Assembly (NCBI GenBank): GCA_036568605.1
Contig: DATCSE010000320.1
Coordinates: forward strand, 1 to 10,193
DNA length: 10,193 nucleotides
Direction: 5' to 3'
Source: DATCSE01 sp036568605
GTDB lineage: Bacteria > Pseudomonadota > Gammaproteobacteria > Burkholderiales > Burkholderiaceae_C
Shown one piece after another: positions 1 through 6,322 of the stretch. The notes beneath the pieces were generated by a model. The model worked only from the letters and a program-made list of their open reading frames with translations, did no database searches and was not told where the DNA came from. The translations under genes were made by a program, and so were the position numbers. Numbering within the stretch: position 1 is the first letter of the stretch; each line of letters starts with the position of its first letter.

Positions 1-525
1 GTGCCGTCGATCCCGACCATCCTGTCGGTGCGCTTCATGCTGAACCCCGAGTGGGGCGTGATCAACTCGCTGATCTTCTCGCTGACCGGGCGCGACGGGC
101 CGAACTGGCTCAACGAGCCGGCGCTCGCGCTGAGCTTCTCGATGCTGATGCACGTGTGGAAGTCGCTGCCGTTCTGGACGTTGATCCTGATCGCCGGCCG
201 GCTCGCGATCCCGACCGAGCAGTACGAGGCCGCGTCGGTCGACGGCGCGACCAAATGGCAGAAGTTCCGCTTCATCACCTGGCCGGCGATGCGCACGCTC
301 TACCTGACGTCGACCATCCTGTCGATGATCTGGACGCTGGGCGACTTCAACAGCGTGTACCTGCTGACCGGCGGCGGCCCCGCCGACCTGACGCACGTGC
401 TGGCGACGCTGGGCATCCGCTACCTGCGGCTGGACCAGGTCGACCTCGCGATGGCGTCCATCGTCGTCGCGCTGCCGCTGGTGCTGCCGCTCGTGTACTT
501 CATGATGAAGCGGCTGTCGAAATGA
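1..525 (+). CDS. Carbohydrate ABC transporter permease, MalF type (5' end missing)
   Basis: Inner-membrane permease of a CUT1-type sugar ABC importer, the partner of the next permease. The visible 174 residues are the C-terminal part. The GTG at base 1 is probably an internal Val codon, because the frame is open to the window edge and MalF-type permeases are usually about 290-310 residues, so roughly 120-130 residues are missing. The cytoplasmic EAA loop that docks on the ATPase is at visible residues 75-98 (EAASVDGA, then a run to WPA). The family motif LTGGGP follows at 122-127, and a last hydrophobic helix spans about 149-168 before a basic end. It stops at 523-525. A 94-base repeat-bearing gap separates it from the MalG-type gene. 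The binding protein is expected upstream, outside the window. Family assignment is firm; the substrate is inferred only from the neighbours. Confidence 0.93.
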   Translation: MPSIPTILSVRFMLNPEWGVINSLIFSLTGRDGPNWLNEPALALSFSMLMHVWKSLPFWTLILIAGRLAIPTEQYEAASVDGATKWQKFRFITWPAMRTLYLTSTILSMIWTLGDFNSVYLLTGGGPADLTHVLATLGIRYLRLDQVDLAMASIVVALPLVLPLVYFMMKRLSK

Positions 526-600
526 CTACCCCCGCTCGCGGAGCACCGCTCGCCGCCCCCCGAGGGGGCCTCGCCCGGCTTCGGAGCGGCCGGGCGCCGG
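526..600. repeat. GC-rich hairpin repeat directly after the permease stop
   Basis: The bases right after the permease stop form two strong inverted repeats. GCCCCC at 555-560 pairs with GGGGGC at 564-569 across a 3-base loop. GCCCGGC at 573-579 pairs with GCCGGGC at 589-595 across a 9-base loop. The layout (ACCCCCG, a GCGG/CCGC part, then a C-run/G-run hairpin) resembles the element at 4403-4441, which also begins just after a stop codon. I read both as members of a dispersed REP-like family common between Burkholderiales genes. There is no T-run, so this is not a classical terminator, but it could stabilise upstream mRNA or lower downstream expression. Confidence 0.6.
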
Positions 601-606
601 GCTCGC

Positions 607-611
607 AGGAG
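607..611 (+). promoter_or_regulatory. Ribosome binding site for the MalG-type permease
   Basis: AGGAG lies 8 bases upstream of a GTG at 620. This decides the start: no in-frame ATG gives a better match to the family N-terminus, and the GTG start yields a normal 280-residue MalG-type protein. Confidence 0.75.
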
Positions 612-619
612 ATGCAGCC

Positions 620-1462
620 GTGAAGCTGAAAACCATCACCACCGAAGCCAAGCTGCTGCTGATCGGCATCCCGGTCTTCCTGTGGACCGTGATCCCGGTC
701 TACCACCTGTTCCTGTTCGCGATCTCGACCAAGGACTCGGCCACTTCCGGCCGGCTCTGGCCCAAGGAGCCGACGCTGCAGAACTTCGGCATCGTCTTCA
801 AGCAGGAGCATTTCTACCTGCACCACTTCTGGCTGCAGTTGGGGAACTCGCTCCTGATCGCGCTGTCGGTCGGCGCGATCACGCTGTTCGTCGCGACCTC
901 GGCGGCCTTCGCGATCAGCCGGCTCAAGGTGCGCGGCGGGCGCACGGTGATGAACCTCGCGCTCTTCACCTACTTCATCCCGGCGGCGTTCCTCGCGGTG
1001 CCCATGTACAAGACCATGGGCAACTACGGGCTGCTGAACAGCCAGTGGGCGCTGATCCTCGCGATGGTGACGATCGCGTCGCCCTACTGCATCTGGGTGC
1101 TAAAGCAGGCGTCGGACAAGCTGCCGTACGAGCTGGATGAGGCTGCGCGCATGGATGGCGCATCGCCGCTGCAGCTGTTCCGCCTCGTGTACCTGCCGCT
1201 GATGGTGCCGTCGCTGGTCGCGGTGGGCACCTATTCGCTGCTGCTCGCGTGGAACGAGTACCTGTACGCGTTCCTGCTGCTGTCCAACGACCGCAGCGTG
1301 ACGCTCGCGGTCGCGCTCGGCAACTTCCTCGCGGCGGACGATTCGCCGTGGGAGCTCCTGATGGCCACCGGGCTGATCTACGCGCTGCCGCCGGCGGCGA
1401 TCTACTACGCATTCAAGCGCTACATGGTGGGCGGGCTGACCGCCGGCGCCGTGAAGAGCTGA
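620..1462 (+). CDS. Carbohydrate ABC transporter permease, MalG type
   Basis: Second inner-membrane permease of the CUT1 importer, 280 residues, full family length. It starts at GTG 620 behind a good AGGAG. Hydrophobic segments at about 13-35, 77-99, 110-130, 142-163, 198-218 and 245-265 give the expected six helices. The EAA loop that contacts the ATPase is at 171-194 (ELDEAARMDGAS, then LVYLPL), and the family WNEY motif is at 211-214. The 94-base gap to the MalF-type gene holds hairpins, so the two permeases are not translationally coupled as such pairs often are. The ATPase gene starts 16 bases after its stop, so the three belong to one transcript. Permease identity is secure. The sugar is unknown, and the downstream gluconokinase and dehydrogenase genes suggest a sugar acid or a sugar yielding one. 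Confidence 0.95.
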   Translation: MKLKTITTEAKLLLIGIPVFLWTVIPVYHLFLFAISTKDSATSGRLWPKEPTLQNFGIVFKQEHFYLHHFWLQLGNSLLIALSVGAITLFVATSAAFAISRLKVRGGRTVMNLALFTYFIPAAFLAVPMYKTMGNYGLLNSQWALILAMVTIASPYCIWVLKQASDKLPYELDEAARMDGASPLQLFRLVYLPLMVPSLVAVGTYSLLLAWNEYLYAFLLLSNDRSVTLAVALGNFLAADDSPWELLMATGLIYALPPAAIYYAFKRYMVGGLTAGAVKS

Positions 1463-1478
1463 TCGGGGAACACTGCAC

Positions 1479-2564
<1,086 letters not shown>

Positions 2565-2577
2565 CGACGGCACGGCC

Positions 2578-3150
2578 GTGGACAGCCCCCCTCGCCACAA
2601 CAACAGCAGCAAGACGCGACAGCAGCAGGTGGTCGTGATGGGCGTCAGCGGCAGCGGCAAGAGCACGGTGGGCGCGCTGCTTGCCGGCGCGCTGGGCATC
2701 GAGTTCGTCGAGGGCGACACGCTGCATACGCCGGAGAACGTCGAGAAGATGCGTGCCGGCACGCCGCTGACCGATGCCGACCGCGAAGGCTGGCTGCGCA
2801 CGATCGCCGCGCGCCTGGCCGCGGCCCATGCGGCCGGCCGCGGGCTGGTCGTCTCGTGCTCGGCGCTCAGACGTGCCTATCGCGACACCTTGCGCGCCAG
2901 CGTGCCGGATCTGCGGCTGGTCTACCTGCAAGGCGATTTCGAACTGCTCGCCGCGCGCATGGCGGCGCGCTCGGGCCACTACATGCCCGCCTCGCTGCTC
3001 GCGAGCCAGTTCGCGACGCTGGAGCCGCCGCAACCCGACGAGCACGCGATCGCGCTCGATTGCCGGCACGAAGTCGCCACGCTCGTCCAGCAGGCACTTG
3101 CCGCTCTCGGCCACTGCGCGACAGCCGTCCCCATACCCCGTTCGGGCTGA
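2578..3150 (+). CDS. gntK: Gluconokinase
   Basis: Phosphorylates D-gluconate to 6-phosphogluconate with ATP, feeding the Entner-Doudoroff and pentose phosphate routes. The P-loop GVSGSGKST is at 22-30. Family blocks follow in order: EGDTLH (45-50), NVEKMRAGTPLTDADR (54-69), GWL (71-73), VSCSALRRAYRD (92-103), YLQGDF (116-121), GHYM (133-136), QFATLEPP (144-151). The 190 residues exceed the usual 165-175 at both ends. The start is uncertain: GTG 2578 has no good ribosome site, and GTG 2629, GTG 2635 or ATG 2638 would begin just before the P-loop core. The last four residues and the TGA at 3148-3150 lie inside a dispersed repeat, so the native C-terminus may have been altered. It follows the ATPase stop by 13 bases, in the same operon. 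Function is confident; start moderate. Confidence 0.93.
   Translation: MDSPPRHNNSSKTRQQQVVVMGVSGSGKSTVGALLAGALGIEFVEGDTLHTPENVEKMRAGTPLTDADREGWLRTIAARLAAAHAAGRGLVVSCSALRRAYRDTLRASVPDLRLVYLQGDFELLAARMAARSGHYMPASLLASQFATLEPPQPDEHAIALDCRHEVATLVQQALAALGHCATAVPIPRSG
2601..2615 (+). repeat. CAACAGCA leader motif, copy 1
   Basis: CAACAGCAGCAAGAC lies near the 5' end of gntK. A near-identical CAACAGCACAAGAC lies at 3171-3184 just before the SDR, and CAACAGCAGG lies at 3981-3990 before the cupin gene. If the motif belongs to untranslated leaders, gntK would begin at 2629 or later. If gntK begins at 2578, the motif is coding (Asn-Asn-Ser-Ser-Lys-Thr). Confidence 0.4.
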
Positions 3151-3164
3151 GCCTGTCGAAGCCC
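3138..3164. repeat. Dispersed REP-like repeat (TTCGGGCTGAGCCTGTCGAA type)
   Basis: A compact imperfect palindrome: TTCG 3141-3144 pairs with CGAA 3157-3160, and inside it GGCT 3145-3148 pairs with AGCC 3150-3153. This is the familiar repeat that shows up in many betaproteobacterial (and some other proteobacterial) genomes. When read through, it gives peptides such as PVRAEPVEA and PFGLSLSKP, both of which occur here in shadow frames. It supplies the last codons and the TGA stop of gntK and sits between gntK and the SDR gene. A degenerate relative lies at 4446-4470. Confidence 0.8.
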
Positions 3165-3170
3165 CTGCGT

Positions 3171-3184
3171 CAACAGCACAAGAC
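3171..3184 (+). repeat. CAACAGCA leader motif, copy 2
   Basis: CAACAGCACAAGAC ends 3 bases before the SDR start codon at 3188, where no Shine-Dalgarno sequence is visible. It matches the motif at 2601-2615 with one base deleted. It may act as an unstructured, A-rich ribosome-loading site; that role is a guess. Confidence 0.4.
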
Positions 3185-3187
3185 CCC

Positions 3188-3958
3188 ATGATCGACGCCT
3201 CCACCTTCCGCCTCGACGGCCGGCTCGCACTCGTCACCGGCTCGTCGGCCGGCATCGGCCTCGCGCTGGCGCGTGCCCTGGGCCAGGCCGGCGCAGCCAT
3301 CGTGTTGAACGGCCGCGATGCCGATCGCCTGGCCGCTGCCGAACGACAATTGCGCAGCGAAGGGCTGACCGTGCATGCGCGCGGCTTCGACGTGACCAAC
3401 GCCGCCGAGGTCGACGCTGCGGTCGACGCGATCGAACGCGAGATCGGCGCGATCGAGATCCTGGTCAACAACGCCGGCATGCAGCGCCGCGCGCCGTTCG
3501 AGGACTTCAACAGTGCCGACTGGCAGTCGCTGATGCGGACCAACGTGGACAGCGTGTTCCACGTCGGCCAGGCGGTGGCGCGCAAGATGATCCCGCGCAA
3601 GCGCGGCCGCATCATCAACATCTGCTCGGTGCAGAGCGAGCTGGGCCGGCCGAACATCGCGCCCTATGCGGCGACCAAGGGTGCGGTCAAGATGCTGACC
3701 AAGGGCATGGCGATCGACCTGGGCCCGCACGGCATCAACGTCAACGGCCTGGGCCCGGGCTACTTCAAGACCGAGCTGACCGAGAAGCTGGTCGCCGACC
3801 CGCAGTTCAACGCCTGGCTGATCGCGCGCACGCCGAGCCGGCGCTGGGGCGACGTCGAGGACCTGGGCGGCGCCGCCGTGTTCCTCGCGAGCGATGCGGC
3901 ACGCTTCGTGAATGGCCATATCCTGTATGTCGACGGCGGCGTCACCGCGACGCTGTGA
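3188..3958 (+). CDS. SDR oxidoreductase, gluconate 5-dehydrogenase-like
   Basis: A 256-residue classical short-chain dehydrogenase, probably interconverting gluconate and 5-keto-D-gluconate with NAD(P)H in the cytoplasm. The cofactor motif TGSSAGIG is at 17-24, NNAG at 94-97, Asn119 is the active-site Asn, Ser147 the catalytic Ser, and YAATK (Tyr160, Lys164) the catalytic pair. The stretch ICSVQSELGRPNIAPYAATK and the later PGYFKTELT, RTPSRRWGD and FVNGHILYVDGG closely follow E. coli IdnO and other Ga5DH proteins as I remember them, which is why I go beyond 'SDR'. ATG 3188 gives the standard N-terminus but has no Shine-Dalgarno; a dispersed repeat and a CAACAGCA motif occupy its leader. Next to gntK it would make or use gluconate. 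Related SDRs act on other polyols and keto acids, so the exact substrate is uncertain. Confidence 0.88.
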   Translation: MIDASTFRLDGRLALVTGSSAGIGLALARALGQAGAAIVLNGRDADRLAAAERQLRSEGLTVHARGFDVTNAAEVDAAVDAIEREIGAIEILVNNAGMQRRAPFEDFNSADWQSLMRTNVDSVFHVGQAVARKMIPRKRGRIINICSVQSELGRPNIAPYAATKGAVKMLTKGMAIDLGPHGINVNGLGPGYFKTELTEKLVADPQFNAWLIARTPSRRWGDVEDLGGAAVFLASDAARFVNGHILYVDGGVTATL

Positions 3959-3980
3959 GCGACGACGACCACCATCACCG

Positions 3981-3990
3981 CAACAGCAGG
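3981..3990 (+). repeat. CAACAGCA leader motif, copy 3
   Basis: CAACAGCAGG lies in the 52-base gap between the SDR and cupin genes, 20 bases before the cupin ATG. It includes the only Shine-Dalgarno-like AGGA in the gap (3988-3991), which is too far from the ATG (19 bases) for normal use. It shares its first 8 bases with the motifs at 2601 and 3171. Confidence 0.35.
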
Positions 3991-4010
3991 AATCAGCCGA
4001 CCACCCTTCG

Positions 4011-4397
4011 ATGAGCACGTTCACGCAAGTCACGCTCTACACCGACAGCGCCGACGGACGCGCACGCTTCCGCGAGGAGACGCTGGAACTGAGCGAGGGC
4101 ACGCCGCAGGCGCGGCTGTCGCCGCTGCGCCCGAGCGGCGGGTACCAGCTGCGCGAGAGCCCGGTCGGGTTTCGCAGCACCTTCCACTGCACCGGCACGC
4201 CGCAGTGGGTATTCATCCTGCGCGGCGTGATGGAGATCGTGCTGCAGGACGGCAGCTCGCGCCGCTTCGGCCCCGGCGAGCACTTCTACTCGGCCGACAC
4301 GCTGCCCGATGGCGCGGCCTTCGATCCGGCCGTGCACGGCCATTGGAGCCGCCAGGTCGGCGACGAACCGCTGGTCACCCTCTTCGTACGGAGTTGA
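4011..4397 (+). CDS. Small cupin-domain protein, function unknown
   Basis: A 128-residue single-domain cupin, probably cytoplasmic (no signal peptide). The beta-barrel core is readable as FHCTGTPQWVFILRG (58-72), then a strand MEIVLQDG and the second cupin motif FGPGEHFYSAD (86-96). The first motif lacks the usual HxH...E pattern: only His59 is present. His91 in PGEH plus His109 and His111 in HGHW are other possible metal ligands. No enzymatic role can be assigned. Small cupins of this kind turn up in sugar-acid clusters, where they could be isomerases, lactone-handling proteins or sensors. ATG 4011 is the only start giving a family-like N-terminus, though its ribosome site is weak. It follows the SDR by 52 bases, in the same presumed operon, and is followed by a repeat-filled gap. 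Confidence 0.82.
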   Translation: MSTFTQVTLYTDSADGRARFREETLELSEGTPQARLSPLRPSGGYQLRESPVGFRSTFHCTGTPQWVFILRGVMEIVLQDGSSRRFGPGEHFYSADTLPDGAAFDPAVHGHWSRQVGDEPLVTLFVRS

Positions 4398-4402
4398 TGT
4401 GA

Positions 4403-4441
4403 CCCACCCCCGTAGCGGCTCCGCCGCGCCCCCTCAAGGGG
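4403..4441. repeat. GC-rich hairpin repeat after the cupin stop
   Basis: GCGGC 4415-4419 pairs with GCCGC 4423-4427 (3-base loop), and CCCC 4430-4433 pairs with GGGG 4438-4441 (loop TCAA). The order ACCCCCG, GCGG/CCGC hairpin, C-run/G-run hairpin parallels the element at 526-570, again just after a stop codon. It is probably a member of the same dispersed family found between Burkholderiales genes. Confidence 0.6.
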
Positions 4442-4445
4442 AAAC

Positions 4446-4470
4446 CGGTCACCCTGAGGTATCGAAGGGC
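4446..4470. repeat. Degenerate REP-like repeat (CACCCTGAG..TCGAAGGG type)
   Basis: CCCT 4452-4455 and AGGG 4466-4469 frame TGAGGTATCGA, a variant of the widespread CCCTGAGCCTGTCGAAGGG repeat. It lies immediately downstream of the GC-rich hairpin repeat, so two repeat types are stacked in this gap. Confidence 0.6.
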
Positions 4471-4484
4471 GCCAGCGGCCCGGC

Positions 4485-4549
4485 GAACCCGGCTCCGCGG
4501 CGTCTGCTTGGGCAGACCATGCTGAACGCGGGTCCGCGGGGTCTGCTTC
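4485..4549. repeat. Imperfect 26-base direct repeat with an internal hairpin
   Basis: Bases 4485-4510 and 4524-4549 match at 22 of 26 positions (39-base period), sharing TCCGCGG and GTCTGCTT. All four differences are C/G exchanges. In the first copy GTCTGC 4502-4507 pairs perfectly with GCAGAC 4512-4517 over a TTGG loop; the second copy has no such partner. The pair lies 34 bases or more upstream of the regulator's start codon, so it could be an operator, an attenuator or another repeat remnant. None of these is proven. Confidence 0.5.
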
Positions 4550-4572
4550 GTTGCGCTGGGTTCTTTCGTCCT

Positions 4573-4577
4573 GAGGG
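4573..4577 (+). promoter_or_regulatory. Ribosome binding site for the GntR regulator
   Basis: GAGGG lies 5 bases before ATG 4583. It supports ATG 4583 as the start over later in-frame codons. Confidence 0.6.
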
Positions 4578-4582
4578 CTGAG

Positions 4583-5425
4583 ATGCCAACCTCGAAGCAT
4601 GTGCGCAACGCTGCCGAGAAGAGCGGCGGCAACGCCGGCCGTCGCGTTCCCGCGAGCAAGAACTTCCACGCGCGCACGCTGGACCACCTCGGCGAGGCGA
4701 TCGTCGCCGGCCGCTACCCGGCCGGCTCGTCGATCCCGCCGGAGCCGCTGCTGTGCGAGGAGCTCGGCGTCAGCCGCACGGTCATCCGCGAGGCGGTGAA
4801 GTCGCTGGTGGCCAAAGGCCTGCTCGTCACCGGGCCGAAGGTCGGCACGCGCGTGCTGCCGAGGGAGCAGTGGAACTGGTTCGATGCCGACGTCGTCGCG
4901 TGGCAATCGCGCATCGGCCTGACGCGCGAGTTCCTGCGCGACCTGCAGGAGATGCGCCGGCTGATCGAGCCGGCCGCGGTGCGCCTCGCGGCCGAACGCG
5001 CGACGCCGGCCGAAATCGCCGAGATCGAAGCAGCGTACGCCGGCATGAAGGACGCGATCGAGAATGGCGGCGACTACATCTCGAACGACCTGCGCTTTCA
5101 CCAGGGCCTGCTGCGCGCCTGCGGCAACCGCATGATGGTGCAGATGAGCAAGGCGCTGGGCGCGCTGCTGCGCACCAGCTTCGAGATCTCGACGACGCTC
5201 TCGGACGGCCCGGCCGGCTCGCTGCCGCTGCACCGCGCGGTGCTCGACGCGGTGATCGAGCGCTCGCCGATCAAGGCCGAGATCGCGAGCCGCCTGCTGA
5301 TCGAAGGCGCGCGCAAGGACATCGACAAGGTGCTCGCCTCGCGCCGCAAGCTGCCGTCGCTCGCGACGCCCGCGAAGCGGCTGAAGGCGCAGCCGGCGGA
5401 ACGGCCCGACAAGCAAGCCGGATAG
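4583..5425 (+). CDS. GntR-family regulator, FCD (FadR-type) subfamily
   Basis: A 280-residue DNA-binding regulator, probably controlling the upstream transport and catabolic genes in response to a sugar acid. The winged helix-turn-helix is at about 30-92: the family features PAGSSIPPE (46-54), LCEELGVSRTVIREAVKSL (57-75) and a wing ending GTRVLP (88-93). After a WNWFDADVVAW linker (97-107), typical of galactonate/gluconate-type GntR proteins, comes the all-helical FCD ligand domain (about 117-255). Metal-ligand candidates there are Asp169, His173 (DLRFH) and His217 (LPLHRAVLDA). The fourth His, usually about 22 residues further on, is Leu239 here. The basic, low-complexity first 25 and last 25 residues extend beyond the domains. 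It is on the same strand as the operon but separated from it by a 185-base repeat-laden gap, so it may have its own promoter. GntR/FCD type is certain; ligand inferred. Confidence 0.93.
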   Translation: MPTSKHVRNAAEKSGGNAGRRVPASKNFHARTLDHLGEAIVAGRYPAGSSIPPEPLLCEELGVSRTVIREAVKSLVAKGLLVTGPKVGTRVLPREQWNWFDADVVAWQSRIGLTREFLRDLQEMRRLIEPAAVRLAAERATPAEIAEIEAAYAGMKDAIENGGDYISNDLRFHQGLLRACGNRMMVQMSKALGALLRTSFEISTTLSDGPAGSLPLHRAVLDAVIERSPIKAEIASRLLIEGARKDIDKVLASRRKLPSLATPAKRLKAQPAERPDKQAG

Positions 5426-5527
5426 CGACGTAGTGCACACGCGTGCCGCATGCCGGCCCGTGCGCCGCGCATGCCCGCTCATGTGGGACGTTAGACTCCG
5501 CGCCACTTTCACGGACCCCGTTGGGCC
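5426..5527. other. Gap between regulator and lipoprotein gene
   Basis: 102 bases without a gene. It holds the short palindrome GCAC-ACGC-GTGC at 5435-5446 and two copies of GCATGC (5448-5453 and 5469-5474) set 21 bases apart, about two helical turns. No T-run terminator follows the regulator. A possible -10 sequence lies at 5492-5497. Confidence 0.4.
5492..5497 (+). promoter_or_regulatory. Possible -10 element for the lipoprotein gene
   Basis: TAGACT within GTTAGACTCCGCGCC sits 31 bases before ATG 5528, the only A/T-richer patch in an otherwise very GC-rich gap. The expected -35 position (about 5469-5474, GCATGC) is a poor match to TTGACA, so this is a weak candidate. Confidence 0.22.
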
Positions 5528-6295
5528 ATGCGTACCCGTTCCGCAGTGATGTTGTTCTTGGCGTTGGCTGTCGCACTTTCAGGTTGCGCGAACCGGCAGC
5601 CGCCCGAGCCGATTCGACCGCTCGCGAAGATCGCGCTGCTGCCCATGACCTACCCGCAGGCGCGCGACGGCTGGCGTCCGCCCGGCGCGGGATATGTCTC
5701 GCCGCAGCCGATGTCGCCCGGGGCGGCAGCGGGTGTCATCGGCATCGGATTGATCGCGTTGGCGGTCACGAGCGCGAAGCAGCAGGAGACCGACAAGCTC
5801 GCGGCTGCCGTGGCCGCGGTCGGCTTCGATCCGGTGCCGCGGTTCAACGAGCGGCTGCTGCAGCGCCTCGAGGCCGCCGGGCTGCAGATCGTACGCATCA
5901 GCGACACCGAAGCCCGCGCGCTGCGCGACGAAGGCGACTACACACCGCTGGCGACACGGGCCGACGCGGTGCTCGACCCACAGCTCGGCGACGTCGGCTA
6001 CTACGACGCCGGCCGCGGGCGCGGCCTCTCGCCGATGCTCGGCATGACGCTGACGATCAACACGACCGGCGTCAACTACAACTCGTTGTGGTTCGAGTAT
6101 TGGGCCGATTGGCGCAGCGAACCCAAGAACACCCGCTGGCTCACGACGCCGCCGACACAGTCCTATGCGGACCCCGCGGCCTTGACCGCCAACGCGGCCG
6201 ATGCGCGTGCCGGGCTGGAGGCGACGCTGGACCGGTTGATCGACCGCATCGTCGACGACGTGAAGCTGCGCGCGGCGGGTCAGAAGCCGGTCTGA
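5528..6295 (+). CDS. Predicted lipoprotein, function unknown
   Basis: A 255-residue protein that I do not recognise. It begins with a textbook lipoprotein signal: basic MRTR, hydrophobic 6-17, lipobox LSGC with the acylated Cys20. It is thus exported and anchored in the cell envelope; Asn21 rather than Asp at +2 favours the outer membrane by E. coli rules. After it come KIALLPMTYP (34-43), a Pro/Gly-rich stretch, a short hydrophobic segment around 67-80 (AAAGVIGIGLIALAV), and a mixed domain with AVLDPQLGDVGYYDA (145-159), MTLTINTTGVNYNSLWFEYWADW (171-193) and a C-terminal helix. The segment at 67-80 may be a second membrane-inserting or amyloid-like stretch. It is not obviously part of the sugar operon: 102 bases separate it from the regulator, and it converges with the minus-strand gene at 6323. 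Confidence 0.85.
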   Translation: MRTRSAVMLFLALAVALSGCANRQPPEPIRPLAKIALLPMTYPQARDGWRPPGAGYVSPQPMSPGAAAGVIGIGLIALAVTSAKQQETDKLAAAVAAVGFDPVPRFNERLLQRLEAAGLQIVRISDTEARALRDEGDYTPLATRADAVLDPQLGDVGYYDAGRGRGLSPMLGMTLTINTTGVNYNSLWFEYWADWRSEPKNTRWLTTPPTQSYADPAALTANAADARAGLEATLDRLIDRIVDDVKLRAAGQKPV

Positions 6296-6299
6296 GCCC

Positions 6300-6316
6300 G
6301 GCCCGCACGACGGGCC
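6300..6316. terminator. Hairpin in the convergent gap
   Basis: GGCCCG 6300-6305 pairs perfectly with CGGGCC 6311-6316 over a 5-base loop, inside the 27 bases between two convergent stop codons (6293-6295 and 6323-6325). It has no T-run on either side, but its position suits a shared bidirectional terminator. Confidence 0.45.
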
Positions 6317-6322
6317 AGGCAT

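Noticed and set aside
555..595. Rho-independent terminator between the permease genes
   Set aside because: The hairpins are strong but no T-run follows, and the downstream genes clearly belong to the same transporter. Listed as a repeat instead.
2774..3187. In-frame upstream extension of the SDR into gntK, which could be read as a fusion
   Set aside because: The extension is the shifted frame of gntK, Arg/Pro/Ser-rich, and contains the repeat-derived PVRAEPVEA. The family N-terminus starts at ATG 3188.
4286..5512. 408-codon minus-strand open frame opposite the GntR gene
   Set aside because: It shows no recognisable domain and is Arg/Ala-rich. The + strand frame has clear wHTH and FCD domains.
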